In this document: positions 25,567 to 34,570 of the stretch, in pieces
How the letters are laid out: the number at the start of each line of letters is the position of its first letter
How positions within the stretch are numbered: the first letter of the stretch is position 1
From: Pseudomonadales bacterium
GTDB taxonomy: Bacteria; Pseudomonadota; Gammaproteobacteria; Pseudomonadales; UBA5518
Assembly: GCA_022072145.1 (NCBI GenBank)
Contig: JAJVIG010000035.1
Span: forward strand, 1-64,000
Reading direction: 5' to 3'
Length of the DNA stretch: 64,000 bases
Made by a program: the position numbers and the translations under genes
The notes under the pieces: generated by a model
Database searches by the model: none
Seen by the model: the letters and a program-made list of their open reading frames with translations, nothing else
What the model was told of the DNA's origin: nothing

Positions 25567-26724
25567 TCACCTCGCAAGAACGAGTGCACTCGTCGGTGCC
25601 CCCCAGCCGCTGGTGACCAGCGAAAACTCCACGTCCTCGACTTGCGCAGTCGAGGTTCCGCGGATCTGGCGCACCCCTTCGAGAATCAGGTTCCAGCCGT
25701 GGATATAGCCTTCGGACAGCAGCCCGCCGGCCGTGTTCAGCGGCAACTCGCCACCGAGCGCGATGCGGCCACCGGCAACGAAAGCCGCTGCCTCGCCCTT
25801 CCTGCAGAACCCGTAATCCTCGAGCGAGGTGAGCACCAGCGGGGCGAAGTGGTCATAGATCTGGGCAACGTCGATATCGCGCGGCCCCAAGCCACTCGCC
25901 TTCCACAGGTTCGCTGCGGTAGCAACCGCCTCATCACCGGTGGTAAGCGATTCGCGATAGTAGTTCGTCTGGTACCAGACGGGAAAACCCGTCGCCTGGG
26001 CCGTGGCGTGAACATAGGCAGGCACCGATGCAAGCGATCTCGCCCGCTCCGCGGAGCTCACCACGTACGCAACGGCACCGTCGGTTTCCAGGCAGTAGTC
26101 GAAGCGACACAGCGGCTCGGCGAGCATCGGTGCATCGAGGTAGTCCTGCCGGGTCAACGGCTTGCGGTACTGCATCGCGCGCGGGTTGCGATTCGCGTGC
26201 ACGCGAAACGCAACCGGCACTTCCGCCCACTGCTCGCGGGTTTCGCCGAACTCGATCATGCGTCGCCGCGCATGCATCGCCGTCCATTCGCCGGGAACGA
26301 CCAGCCCGTACGGCGCATGCAGTCCGAACACCCCGGGAAAGCGCGGTTGCGCATCGACACTACCGTAGCGCTGCCCCGAGCGTTCGTTCAGCGAACGGTA
26401 CGCAACCACGTGGCGACACGCCCCCGACGCCACCATCATCGCTGCGTGTGCGGTGACGCCGCACGGGGAACCGCCACCGTGCGGAATCGTGGCGTAGCAG
26501 GCGACGTTGCGCAGCCCCATCGCGTTGACGAGTTCGAGCTGGTTGGTGGCGTCACAATCCGAGCTGATGAGTCCGTCCACCTCGTCGGGTGCGATCCCGG
26601 CGTCTTCGAGCGCGGCGAGCACCGCCTCCACCGCGAGCCGCCGCTCGCTGCGACCGGAATCGTTCGAAAACTCGGTGGCACCGATGCCGACGATCGCGGT
26701 CTTGCGCCTGGGGTTCTGGCTCAT
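25567..26724 (-). CDS. ltp2: Thiolase-superfamily aldolase (Ltp2-type lipid-transfer protein)
   Basis: 385 residues of the SCP2-thiolase group (KTAIVGIGATEFSNDSGRSE at the N-terminus). A Cys at 88 (GGGSPCGV) is near the usual thiolase nucleophile, but the C-terminal motif reads NTAGGLLSEGYIHGW rather than the thiolase GHPxGxTG. This deviation is typical of Ltp-type retro-aldolases, which release propionyl-CoA and a 17-keto steroid from the hydrated side chain. The adjoining DUF35 and MaoC genes support that role. Start 26724 (MSQNPRRK); upstream in-frame codons belong to the MaoC gene. Confidence 0.87.
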   Translation of the reverse strand: MSQNPRRKTAIVGIGATEFSNDSGRSERRLAVEAVLAALEDAGIAPDEVDGLISSDCDATNQLELVNAMGLRNVACYATIPHGGGSPCGVTAHAAMMVASGACRHVVAYRSLNERSGQRYGSVDAQPRFPGVFGLHAPYGLVVPGEWTAMHARRRMIEFGETREQWAEVPVAFRVHANRNPRAMQYRKPLTRQDYLDAPMLAEPLCRFDYCLETDGAVAYVVSSAERARSLASVPAYVHATAQATGFPVWYQTNYYRESLTTGDEAVATAANLWKASGLGPRDIDVAQIYDHFAPLVLTSLEDYGFCRKGEAAAFVAGGRIALGGELPLNTAGGLLSEGYIHGWNLILEGVRQIRGTSTAQVEDVEFSLVTSGWGAPTSALVLAR

Positions 26725-26738
26725 GGTCGGGGATCCAC

Positions 26739-27314
26739 TCAGTGTGCAACCTCGTAGCCGGCTCCGGTGCCCGACCGGTAACGAAAGACGGTGCGACTGT
26801 CGGTGATGCACAACTCGCCGTTCTGGTTGCGGAAAAACGCCTTGACGGTGACCTGGTGCCCGACACCGACACGGAAGGTCTTGGGCACGATCGACTCCAG
26901 GCGCTCCGTCTTTAACACACGATCTCCCGGGCGCAGCGGCGCAAAGCACTCGATTTCGTAATTGGTTGCCAGCAACCGGTTCCCCGGCAGCGGCACGGTC
27001 ATGAAGAACGTGCCGGTTTCCGGCCTTTGGTCCATCCACTGGGGGCGCCAGACCTTGTGTTCGGCGGTCAGGACGATCACGCCCCACGGCGCGATGCGAC
27101 CGCCCCAGCGGGTCTGGCGTCCGAACTCCTCGCTCCAGTAAAGCGGGTTCGGATCCTGGATGCCTTCGGCAAAGTGTTCGATGTGCTCTACATCGATCGG
27201 GTAGGGCTGTTCGATCGAGGCGGACTCGCGCCCGATCCACTGCATCCCTTCCTCCTCGGTGCCGATGCGGTAGACGTAGCCGGCGGGATCGGTTTCATGG
27301 ACTTCGCTGCTCAT
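26739..27314 (-). CDS. MaoC-like hot-dog protein (matches N-terminal half of ChsH2)
   Basis: 191 residues with a hot-dog hydratase fold: IQDPNPLYWSEEFGRQTRWG resembles the (R)-hydratase motif region, and SIVPKTFRVGVGHQVTVKA the later strands. Its size and position between the other MaoC gene and ltp2 match the N-terminal domain of ChsH2, the partner of ChsH1 in hydrating a steroid enoyl-CoA. The ATG at 27314 has an excellent GAGGAG site and follows the previous stop by 10 bp. Confidence 0.84.
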   Translation of the reverse strand: MSSEVHETDPAGYVYRIGTEEEGMQWIGRESASIEQPYPIDVEHIEHFAEGIQDPNPLYWSEEFGRQTRWGGRIAPWGVIVLTAEHKVWRPQWMDQRPETGTFFMTVPLPGNRLLATNYEIECFAPLRPGDRVLKTERLESIVPKTFRVGVGHQVTVKAFFRNQNGELCITDSRTVFRYRSGTGAGYEVAH

Positions 27315-27324
27315 GCGGATCTCC

Positions 27325-27765
27325 TCATGCGGCAAGAACGACGACGGCCGTACCGACAGTGACCTTGTCGGCGTCCTGCTTGTCGAGCCAGATGTCCAGG
27401 TCGACCATCTTCAGGTCGTTCTCGATCCTTTTGCCGGTCACTACACCACGCGCGTGCACTGTATCGAAGCGCACGATCGGGCGCCCCATGCGGTAGGCGA
27501 TGCGCCGTGGAATGGCGTTCGGACCTGCCCATGCGCACAACAGGCGCTGGAACATGCCGTGCTGCCAGGTTGCATTCATGAAGATGTCCGGAAGCCCCTG
27601 CTCACGGGCATACTCGACGTCGTGATGCGCCGGATACCAGTCGTGGTGCGACGAGGCGATGAAGACGAATTGCGTGTGGCTCAACGGCCCGATACCGATC
27701 GCGGGAATCTCCTGACCGATCTCGACCTCGTCGTAGCGGGTATCAATCACGGGCGGCAGCGGCAT
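27325..27765 (-). CDS. MaoC-like enoyl-CoA hydratase subunit (ChsH1-like)
   Basis: 146 residues of hot-dog fold. SSHHDWYPAHHDVEYAREQG occupies the hydratase active-site loop, with a possible catalytic Asp/His pair. The length is close to ChsH1, and the neighbouring 191-residue MaoC protein would be the second subunit. Together they would add water to a 17(20)-enoyl steroid CoA ester before aldol cleavage. Which of the two subunits is catalytic cannot be settled without alignment. Confidence 0.84.
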   Translation of the reverse strand: MPLPPVIDTRYDEVEIGQEIPAIGIGPLSHTQFVFIASSHHDWYPAHHDVEYAREQGLPDIFMNATWQHGMFQRLLCAWAGPNAIPRRIAYRMGRPIVRFDTVHARGVVTGKRIENDLKMVDLDIWLDKQDADKVTVGTAVVVLAA

Positions 27766-27774
27766 GCGGCTCTC

Positions 27775-28953
27775 CTAACTCAGAGCGATTGCGTATTTTT
27801 CATCCAGGTGCAGCGGATCCTTGTCGAGGATCTCGCGGGCGACGATTTTTTCGTGGTACTGGCAATTGCCGAGCGTCTGCTGCAACTGCTTCGCCCAGCG
27901 AAGAAACGGCGTGGTGCGCGCATCGACCGTTGCTCCGAGCCCACCGTGGAGCTGCGTGGCGAGCTGGGTCGACTCCACCGCCGAATAACCGACGAACGCC
28001 TTCGCCGTCGACACCGCCTCGCGGCTGGGCAACCCGTTGTCGATGAGCCAGGCCGCGTAATAGCCCAGGTACTCGCCCATGAGGTTCTTTGCCCACGCCG
28101 TGGCCAGGTAGTTCTGGATCGCCTGGAAAGCTCCGATCGGCTGGCCGAACTGAATGCGCTCCTTCGAGTACTGCAGCCCGAGTTCGTGTGCTCCCTCTGC
28201 GAGGCCGCTCATGTAGCCACAGACGATGGCCGTTGCCGCCTGGATCACCGGATCCAGGATTTCCCAGCCATGATCGACACGCCCGATGATATCGCTGGCG
28301 CGCACCCTTACGTCCTTGAGCAACACCTTCGCCTGCGGCTGCAGGGCCAGCGTACGCAACGGTACGTACTCGATGCCCGGCGCTTTCGCATCGACCAGGA
28401 ATATCGTCAGCCCCGATTCGGGAACATCCGACGCGCTGGTGCGCGCCACGACCACCATGCGGCTCGCCTGTTCGGCGAATTCGACGAAATGCTTTGTGCC
28501 GTTCAGCACGTAGCCGTCATCGATGCGCTGCGCGCTGGTGCGCACGGTTGCGGCATCGGGCCGCGCACTGGCTTCACCGAGCGCGAACGAAAGCTGCAGA
28601 TCGCCTGCAGCAATCCCGGGAAGGATGTCCCGCTTATGCTGTTCGGTTCCGCCGCGCAGTACCGTACAGCCGGCAAGCAACACGGTGGAGAGGAACGGAC
28701 CCGGCAGCGCCACTCGCCCCATTTCCTTCATCAGCAGCGTCAGATCGAGGGTGCCGAAACCCATTCCGCCATGGCTTTCGGGGAAAATGGCGCCGATCCA
28801 CCCCATTTCGGCCATCTGCTTCCAGACCGGCACGGAATGGCCCATCGGGAGTCTCTCCCACGCGCGCACGGTATCGAGGGGGCATGTTGCCCGCAGGAAT
28901 TCGCGAGCCACGTCGACCATCATCTGCTGCTCTTCGCTGAGCTTGACGTCCAC
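27775..28953 (-). CDS. Acyl-CoA dehydrogenase subunit without visible catalytic Glu (ChsE1-like)
   Basis: 392 residues with acyl-CoA dehydrogenase layout (FPESHGGMGFGTLDLTLLMK, LNGTKHFVEFAEQASRMVVV). At the helix-G position where its upstream neighbour has a Glu (SRERM), this protein reads QAATAIVCG. Its C-terminus (FLRWAKQLQQTLG) has no Glu at the other possible base position. It is probably the non-catalytic subunit of an alpha-beta dehydrogenase like ChsE1-ChsE2. Start is GTG at 28953 with a GGAGGG site, 17 bp after the upstream stop. Confidence 0.88.
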   Translation of the reverse strand: MDVKLSEEQQMMVDVAREFLRATCPLDTVRAWERLPMGHSVPVWKQMAEMGWIGAIFPESHGGMGFGTLDLTLLMKEMGRVALPGPFLSTVLLAGCTVLRGGTEQHKRDILPGIAAGDLQLSFALGEASARPDAATVRTSAQRIDDGYVLNGTKHFVEFAEQASRMVVVARTSASDVPESGLTIFLVDAKAPGIEYVPLRTLALQPQAKVLLKDVRVRASDIIGRVDHGWEILDPVIQAATAIVCGYMSGLAEGAHELGLQYSKERIQFGQPIGAFQAIQNYLATAWAKNLMGEYLGYYAAWLIDNGLPSREAVSTAKAFVGYSAVESTQLATQLHGGLGATVDARTTPFLRWAKQLQQTLGNCQYHEKIVAREILDKDPLHLDEKYAIALS

Positions 28954-28970
28954 CTGCGCCCTCCGCCCGT

Positions 28971-30164
28971 TCAGTTTGACCAGCGCGGCAGGCCGAGACC
29001 CTGCTGCGCGATGATCTTGCGGTTGAGATCCATGCCGCCACCACCCGACAGCTCGTGCCCCGCCCACCCGTATTCGGCCGCCCACCAACCGTCGAGTGGC
29101 GCCTCCGGACTGTCCGCCGTCAGCAAGCCTTGTGAACGCATGATGTCGAGGGCAAGCGTTGCCTTCTCCCAGCTCAACATGGCGCGGTACATCTTGCATG
29201 CTGCGGCTTCGAGCGTGGGGATGTAGTTCTTGTCCGCAGCGCGCGCCCCCGCGACGAGTTGCAGCATCTTGCCGCCGGCGATCTTCACATGCATGTTCGC
29301 CAGCGACTGGCGCACCACCGGATCGGCCGCGAGCGCCTCTCCGTCCATCTCGGCGCTGCGCACCCATTGCACGAACCGTTCGAAGGGTTCGCTGACCGCC
29401 TTGAAGTTGATCATCGTCATGCGCTCGCGCGACAACGCTTCCATGAGGTAGCGCCAGCCATTGCCACGCGTTCCGACGAGGTAGCGCTTCGGCACGCGCA
29501 CCTCGTCGAGATACACCTCGCAGGTCTGGATGCCGTTCATCATCTCGAACACCTGAATGGTGATGCCAGGCAGGTCGGATTTCATCAACAGGATACTGAG
29601 ACCCTGGTGGCGCACCGTGCCCGGTTCGGATCGAACCAGGGTCCACATGTAATCGGAGGTGTCGGCGCAGGTAATGAAACGCTTGTGCCCGGTAATGATG
29701 AAATCATCGCCATCGTCGACTGCGCGCGTGCAGATGCTGGCTATGTCGTTGCCGGCATCGGGTTCGCTGTAGGCAATCGCAAAACGCACGTCGGCGTTCA
29801 GCATTTGCGGCAGGAACTCCCTCTTGAGCTCTTCGGATCCGACCTGCAGCAGCGTGTTGCCGATGATGCCGACGAGATAGGTTATGGTGAGTGCAACGCC
29901 TTCGAAATCCGCATGGTGCAGCTCGTCGATCAGGATGTACTCGGACATCGGCACGCGCTCTTCGCCGAGACCGCCGTATTCCTTCGGAAACGCCGCGCCC
30001 AGCCAACCCTTGGCCGCCATCTTCTTCAGGAATTCCATTTCCAGCGGCACGTGCTCGGCATGAATCTCATGGTAGCCGGTCAGCTCGCGCGGGCAGTGCC
30101 CGGCAATGAAACGGCGGACCTCGAGCCGGAACCTTTGCTCTTCCGGTGTATAGCGGAAATCCAT
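28971..30164 (-). CDS. Acyl-CoA dehydrogenase subunit with catalytic Glu (ChsE2-like)
   Basis: First gene of the side-chain operon; 397 residues. The N-terminal MDFRYTPEEQRFRLEVRRFI, FAIAYSEPDAGNDIASI and GHKRFITCADTSDYMWTLV are typical dehydrogenase segments. A Glu in ALSRERMTMINF lies where steroid acyl-CoA dehydrogenases keep the base on helix G. With its downstream partner it would introduce a double bond in the three-carbon side chain. Start 30164 has a GGAGAGG site; a longer start at 30209 has none. A sigma70-like promoter lies 64 bp upstream. Confidence 0.9.
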   Translation of the reverse strand: MDFRYTPEEQRFRLEVRRFIAGHCPRELTGYHEIHAEHVPLEMEFLKKMAAKGWLGAAFPKEYGGLGEERVPMSEYILIDELHHADFEGVALTITYLVGIIGNTLLQVGSEELKREFLPQMLNADVRFAIAYSEPDAGNDIASICTRAVDDGDDFIITGHKRFITCADTSDYMWTLVRSEPGTVRHQGLSILLMKSDLPGITIQVFEMMNGIQTCEVYLDEVRVPKRYLVGTRGNGWRYLMEALSRERMTMINFKAVSEPFERFVQWVRSAEMDGEALAADPVVRQSLANMHVKIAGGKMLQLVAGARAADKNYIPTLEAAACKMYRAMLSWEKATLALDIMRSQGLLTADSPEAPLDGWWAAEYGWAGHELSGGGGMDLNRKIIAQQGLGLPRWSN

Positions 30165-30227
30165 GCTTGCCTCTCCACGGGACGACCAGTACACGGCATG
30201 GTCGATCATCCAAACCGCTCCGGCCGG

Positions 30228-30256
30228 AGCCTAACGGACACCCCAATAATCGTCAA
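30228..30256 (-). promoter_or_regulatory. Predicted promoter of the steroid side-chain operon
   Basis: On the minus strand TTGACG (30251-30256) and TAGGCT (30228-30233) are 17 bp apart. The -35 box is good and the -10 box weak, which would fit a promoter that needs an activator. The shared GCATATCGAC element lies 28 bp further upstream. Confidence 0.5.
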
Positions 30257-30284
30257 GCGCCCTGACGTATTGGCGATTCAACCT

Positions 30285-30299
30285 GCATATCGACTTGCC
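30285..30299. promoter_or_regulatory. Second copy of the GCATATCGAC[C/T]TG element
   Basis: GCATATCGACTTGCC matches 13 of 15 bases of GCATATCGACCTGAC at 5530. Both lie 20-30 bp upstream of the predicted -35 box of a steroid operon and in the same orientation relative to it. Candidate binding site of a common regulator. Confidence 0.4.
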
Positions 30300-30312
30300 G
30301 GAATCGTCGCAT

Positions 30313-30388
30313 AAATCCGGGCTGCGCCCGGACGACTTCGCGGATCCGGTCCTCGGGCGGGCAATATTCGGCCGCAGGCCGAACCTAC
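30313..30388. repeat. REP-like repeat with separated hairpins
   Basis: The hairpin TCCGGGCTGCGCCCGGA (30316-30332) and the hairpin TTCGGCCGCAGGCCGAA (30367-30383) are the same two as in the 25078 unit, but about 34 bp apart. The right end CCTAC supplies the TAG stop of nadA (30385-30387). It lies between nadA and the promoter of the side-chain operon. Confidence 0.82.
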
Positions 30389-31458
30389 GAACGGGCGTGT
30401 TCGCGCGAAAAAGCGACCATGCGCTGCAGCGGCAACATGGCGCGCGCGCCGAGTTCGCGGTCGACTTCGATCTCGTGCGCGGGTCCGCCGTCCAGGCACT
30501 TCAGCAGCGCCTCCAGCTCGTTCATCGCCATCCACGGGCAGTGCGCGCAACTGCGGCAGGTGGCGCCCTCGCCGGCCGTGGGGGCAATGATGAACTCCTT
30601 GTCCGGCACCTGGCGCTGCAGCTGGTAAAAGATGCCCTGGTCGGTCGCGACGATGAACTGCGGGTTCGGCAGCCGGCGCGCGGCGTCGATGATCTGCGTG
30701 GTGCTGCCGACGGCGTCGGCCAGCGCGATCACCGGCGCCGGCGATTCCGGGTGCACCAGCACCGCGGCGTCCGGATAGACCCGGCGCAGGTCCTCGATGC
30801 CCTTGGCCTTGAACTCCTCGTGCACGATGCACGCGCCGTCCCACAGCAGCATGTCGGCGCCGGTCTGGCGCTGCACCCACGAGCCGAGGTACTTGTCGGG
30901 TGCCCACAGCACCTTCTCGCCGCGCGCAGCGAGATGCTCGACCACCGCGAGCGCGATACTCGAGGTCACGACCCAGTCGGAGCGCGCCTTCACCGCCGCC
31001 GAGGTGTTCGCGTAGACCACCACGGTGCGGTCCGGGTGCTGGTCGCAGAACTCGGCGAACGGGCCGGCCGGACAACCCACGTCGAGCGAGCAGGTCGCCT
31101 CGAGCGTGGGCATCAGCACGCGTTTGTCCGGGGTGAGGATCTTCGCCGTCTCGCCCATGAAGCGCACGCCCGCTACGACCAGTGTGCTGGCCGGATGGTC
31201 GTGGCCGAAACGCGCCATCTGCAGTGAATCGGAGACGCAGCCGCCGGTTTCCTCGGCGAGCGCCTGTACCAGCGGCGAGGTGTAGTAATGCGCGACCAGC
31301 ACGGCGTCTTCCGCGCGCAGCCGCGCGGTGATGCGTGCCTTGAGGTCCGCGATCTCCGCCTCGCTCAGCTCGACGGGATGCTTCGTGCGCAGGAACGCCT
31401 TGACCATCTCGGCCTCGGCGGCCATGTGGCCGAGCTGCATCGGATCGCTGGCGCTCAT
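30385..31458 (-). CDS. nadA: Quinolinate synthase
   Basis: 357 residues. NadA condenses iminoaspartate with dihydroxyacetone phosphate to make quinolinate for NAD synthesis, using an oxygen-sensitive 4Fe-4S cluster. Cysteines expected for the cluster are visible in [15 protein letters not shown] and in CRSCAHCPW near the C-terminus. Substrate-binding segments include [16 protein letters not shown] and [12 protein letters not shown]. Start 31458 ([10 protein letters not shown]) with GGAGAC. Other nad genes are not nearby. Confidence 0.96.
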   Translation of the reverse strand: MSASDPMQLGHMAAEAEMVKAFLRTKHPVELSEAEIADLKARITARLRAEDAVLVAHYYTSPLVQALAEETGGCVSDSLQMARFGHDHPASTLVVAGVRFMGETAKILTPDKRVLMPTLEATCSLDVGCPAGPFAEFCDQHPDRTVVVYANTSAAVKARSDWVVTSSIALAVVEHLAARGEKVLWAPDKYLGSWVQRQTGADMLLWDGACIVHEEFKAKGIEDLRRVYPDAAVLVHPESPAPVIALADAVGSTTQIIDAARRLPNPQFIVATDQGIFYQLQRQVPDKEFIIAPTAGEGATCRSCAHCPWMAMNELEALLKCLDGGPAHEIEVDRELGARAMLPLQRMVAFSREHARS

Positions 31459-31519
31459 GCAAGTCTCCGCGAAAGACGAGCCGCGATCATAACACGGCGC
31501 GGACCGCCTCCGGCCGCGC

Positions 31520-32263
31520 TCAGGGCGCCGCCGCGAGCCAGTCCGGCACGTGCGTCCACGAGCGGCGCATCTCGGCGCGGCGCGCATCCAGATCGGGCTC
31601 GAAGCGGCGCACCGTGGCCCAGAAGCGCGGCGAATGATTCAGCTCCACCGTGTGGCACAGTTCGTGCAGCAGCACGTGGCGCAGCAACGGCGGCGGCAGG
31701 AACAGCAGCTGGTAATTGAGGTTGATGTCACCGTGCGCCGAGCAGCTGCCCCAGCGGTTGCGCTGGGCACGGATGGTGACACTCCCGAAGTCCAGTCCGG
31801 TCTCCGCGGCGAGCGCCTCCAGGCGCGGCGGCAGCGTGTCGCGCGCACGGCGCATCAGCCAGCGGCGCAGCGCCGCGACGCGCTCCGACAGATCGCCGGC
31901 GGCGCCGCCCAGCACCAGGCTGCGCTCGTCGCGCACCAGCACCCGCGCCGACACGCCCGGTGTGTGGCGGTGCAGCACGTGCCACTGTTCCTCGATGCCG
32001 GCCAGCACGATGCAGTCGGGCAAGCTGACGCTGGCCGTCGCGGCGTCGGCGGCATCGTCGATGCCGAGCGCGTCGAGCTGGCGCGCGACCCAGTCGCGCC
32101 ACTCGTGCGCGAGCTCGGCGAGTTGCCGGCGATCGACACCCGGTGGCGTGACCATCACCAGCCCGTCGCGCGGGTTCAGCGTGAGCCGCACGCGGCGGCT
32201 GCGCGGCGAGACGCGGACCCGGTACGGAACCCGGCGCCCGTCGGCGAGATGGATCGACGGCAT
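31520..32263 (-). CDS. YgjP-type (SprT-like/DUF45) metal-dependent hydrolase
   Basis: 247 residues. The zinc motif HELCH in [18 protein letters not shown] and the upstream [16 protein letters not shown] are the two signatures of this family, usually annotated as M48-like metal-dependent hydrolases. Substrate unknown. Start 32263 ([14 protein letters not shown]); the region before it has no similarity. It is divergent from the epoxide hydrolase gene, with about 140 bp between the starts. Confidence 0.87.
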   Translation of the reverse strand: MPSIHLADGRRVPYRVRVSPRSRRVRLTLNPRDGLVMVTPPGVDRRQLAELAHEWRDWVARQLDALGIDDAADAATASVSLPDCIVLAGIEEQWHVLHRHTPGVSARVLVRDERSLVLGGAAGDLSERVAALRRWLMRRARDTLPPRLEALAAETGLDFGSVTIRAQRNRWGSCSAHGDINLNYQLLFLPPPLLRHVLLHELCHTVELNHSPRFWATVRRFEPDLDARRAEMRRSWTHVPDWLAAAP

Positions 32264-32402
32264 GGTGGCCACATCGCGGCAAGCGGAAAACGAGCGCGCA
32301 TTGTACGCCGGCGCCGTGCGGGTGAACGACACCCGGCCCGTGCACATTGCTCCGGCGACTGCACGCGCTAAGATCGCCACGCAGGCCGAGCGAGGTGAAC
32401 CG

Positions 32403-33545
32403 ATGAACGTACGCCCCTTCACGATCGCGATTCCCGGGCAGCGGCTCGACTGGATCGCACGGCGGCTCGACGAGGCCGAGTGGCCGCTGGCGCCCGAAGA
32501 CGAGCCGTGGGCTCACGGCACCAGCATCACCGTGCTGCGCGAGCTGGTCGGCCACTGGCGCGGCGCGTACGACTGGCGCGCGCGCGAGATGGCGATGAAC
32601 CGCTTCCCGCAGCTGCTGATCGACGTCGAGGTGGACGGCGAGCACTACACGGTCCACGCGCTCCACGTCGCCGGCAAGGGTCCGCGCCCGCAACCGGTGC
32701 TGATGACGCACGGCTGGCCGGGATCGTTCGTCGAGTTCCTCGACGTGATCGAACCGCTCGGCGATCCGGCCGCCCACGGTGGCGACGCCCGCGACGCGAT
32801 GACGCTGGTGATCCCATCGCTGATCGGCTACGGCTTTTCGTCGCGGCCACGGCGCCCGATCGGACCACGCACCATCGCGCGCGCCTTCGACCGCGCGATG
32901 GCCGTGCTGGGGTATCGCGACTACGTCGCGCAGGGCGGGGACTGGGGCGCGTCGGTGTCGAGCTGGCTGGGTTACGAAGGCGCGGGCTGCGCGGCCGTGC
33001 ACCTGAACTTCATGCTCGGCTGGACCGCTCCCGAGGCGCGGCCCGAGACCCCCGGGGAGATCGCGGCCATCGACGCCCTGCGCCGCATCTGGCACGCGGA
33101 GAACGGCTACATGGTCATCCAGTCGACCAGACCGCTGACGCTGTCCTACGCGATGGCCGACAGCCCACTCGGCGTCGCGGCGTGGATTCTCGAGAAGTTC
33201 CACCGTTGGTCGCAGCTGCCCGACGATGATCTGTGGGCGGTGCATTCCCGCGAACGGATCCTCGACAACATCATGGTCTATCTGGTGAGCGGAACCTTCG
33301 ATACCGCCGCGTGGCTGTACCGCGGCGTGCTGGACGAGCCGGTGCCGGCGGGCGCACGGGTCACCAGGCCGGTCGCGGTGGCCGACTACCCGGGTGAACT
33401 CGCGCGGCTCCCGCGCTCGCTGGTCGAGAAGAGTTGCAACGTGGTGCGCTGGACCACGCAGCCGCGCGGCGGCCACTTCGCCGCGATGGAGCAGCCCGCG
33501 CTGTTCGTCGAGGACCTGCGCGGCTTCGTGCGCAGCCTGCGTTGA
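32403..33545 (+). CDS. Epoxide hydrolase (alpha/beta hydrolase with EHN domain)
   Basis: 380 residues. The N-terminal EHN domain (IPGQRLDWIARRLDEAEWP) identifies the microsomal-type epoxide hydrolases. The oxyanion motif is HGWPGS and the nucleophile Asp is in GGDWGAS. The catalytic His is probably in RGGHFAAMEQP near the C-terminus, and ring Tyr residues are available in the lid. It opens an epoxide with water; the natural substrate is unknown. The start at 32403 has a GAGGTG ribosome site; codons upstream in frame belong to another gene's antisense. Confidence 0.93.
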   Translation: MNVRPFTIAIPGQRLDWIARRLDEAEWPLAPEDEPWAHGTSITVLRELVGHWRGAYDWRAREMAMNRFPQLLIDVEVDGEHYTVHALHVAGKGPRPQPVLMTHGWPGSFVEFLDVIEPLGDPAAHGGDARDAMTLVIPSLIGYGFSSRPRRPIGPRTIARAFDRAMAVLGYRDYVAQGGDWGASVSSWLGYEGAGCAAVHLNFMLGWTAPEARPETPGEIAAIDALRRIWHAENGYMVIQSTRPLTLSYAMADSPLGVAAWILEKFHRWSQLPDDDLWAVHSRERILDNIMVYLVSGTFDTAAWLYRGVLDEPVPAGARVTRPVAVADYPGELARLPRSLVEKSCNVVRWTTQPRGGHFAAMEQPALFVEDLRGFVRSLR

Positions 33546-33679
33546 GCGCGTGCGGCAACGATCGCGCACCCGCACCCACATCGGTGCGCCCACTTCGGGC
33601 CGGCCTTGCTTGACGCTGCCCGCTCCGCAACGGATTCTGCGGCGCCGCCGACTCGATTCGGTGAAATGAGGCGTCGGCG

Positions 33680-34222
33680 ATGGCCAAGAACGACGAAACG
33701 GAGCAGCAGACCATCGACCAGAACTTCGCGCGCGTCTTTCTGCCGGTCGCGTTCGCGATCAACCGCCACATGGTGTACCACCTGGGACGCGCGCGCAGCG
33801 TGCTCGACCTCGATTTCACCTCGGTCTACCTGCTTGCGGTGCTGGCCCACCTCAACGCGATCGACGCCCTGAGGCCGTGGCCACCCCGACGCGCGGCGAG
33901 CGGCACCAGCGCATCACCCGCCCCACTGCGTCCGGTCCTGCTCCGCGACCTCTGCGAGATCACACGCCTGCCGCGCGAAACCGTACGCCGTCGTCTCGAG
34001 GTCCTGCAGCAAAAGGGGCGCGTGGAGCGCGGCAGCGACGGCGGCTGGACCTGCGTCACGTCGATCGTGGACGAGCAGGCCATGGATCTGATGCAGGACA
34101 TCGCGCGTAATCTGCTCAGCACGGCGCACGACGTGAGCGCGCTGCTGGATCTCGAACCCGACGACGGCCGCAAGGACGAACCCGTACCGAACGCAGCCAC
34201 GTCGCGCGAACAGAAGTCATAA
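33680..34222 (+). CDS. Winged-helix protein, probable transcriptional regulator
   Basis: 180 residues, no named family recognised. Residues 85-125 look like a winged helix (LRDLCEITRLPRETVRRRLE, then KGRVERGSDGGW), preceded by a hydrophobic helical segment (RSVLDLDFTSVYLLAVLAHL). The C-terminal 50 residues are acidic and charged. GAGG lies before the ATG. The next genes downstream are two small unknowns and then the decayed efflux operon, which it might once have regulated. Confidence 0.65.
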   Translation: MAKNDETEQQTIDQNFARVFLPVAFAINRHMVYHLGRARSVLDLDFTSVYLLAVLAHLNAIDALRPWPPRRAASGTSASPAPLRPVLLRDLCEITRLPRETVRRRLEVLQQKGRVERGSDGGWTCVTSIVDEQAMDLMQDIARNLLSTAHDVSALLDLEPDDGRKDEPVPNAATSREQKS

Positions 34223-34261
34223 CGCATTACTCGTTTTCGACAGGCAGGCAGGTCCCCCCGG

Positions 34262-34570
34262 ATGAAGAACTTATCGGCTTTCGTCGCGTCCGTCTCGTTG
34301 CCGATTCCTTCGGCACAAATGGCAGCGGCACCAGCGCAAGAAGTACCGGCCACTCCCTCCGCCTCCTCTGGCGCAGAGGAGCAACTCGACGAGGGGCTGA
34401 AACGCTTCGGCTACCTGGCGGGACTCGCGCGCGGGTGCGTCGTCGAGGCACAGCAACCGGCGATCGAGAAAGAAATCGTGGAACTCCATGCGGGAATCGC
34501 CCGCCTGCTCGGCGCCTACGAAACGCGCGCCGAACACTTCCGGTCCCGGCAAGGCGGGAGCAGCACATGA
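34262..34570 (+). CDS. Small hypothetical protein
   Basis: 102 residues, no recognised family. The N-terminus has a weak signal-like stretch (LSAFVASVSLPIPSAQMAAA), then an acidic helical segment (GAEEQLDEGLKRFGYLAGLA) and a predicted helix rich in Glu, Arg and His. Its stop overlaps the start of the next gene (ATGA), which argues that both are real and translated together. Confidence 0.5.
   Translation: MKNLSAFVASVSLPIPSAQMAAAPAQEVPATPSASSGAEEQLDEGLKRFGYLAGLARGCVVEAQQPAIEKEIVELHAGIARLLGAYETRAEHFRSRQGGSST

Noticed and set aside
25567-26724. Classical degradative thiolase
   Set aside because: The usual GHPxGxTG motif is replaced by SEGYIHGW, and the gene is coupled to DUF35 as in Ltp-type aldolases.
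31716-32402. N-terminal extension of the epoxide hydrolase
   Set aside because: The extension is antisense to the YgjP-type gene. The ATG at 32403 has a ribosome site and the family's normal start.
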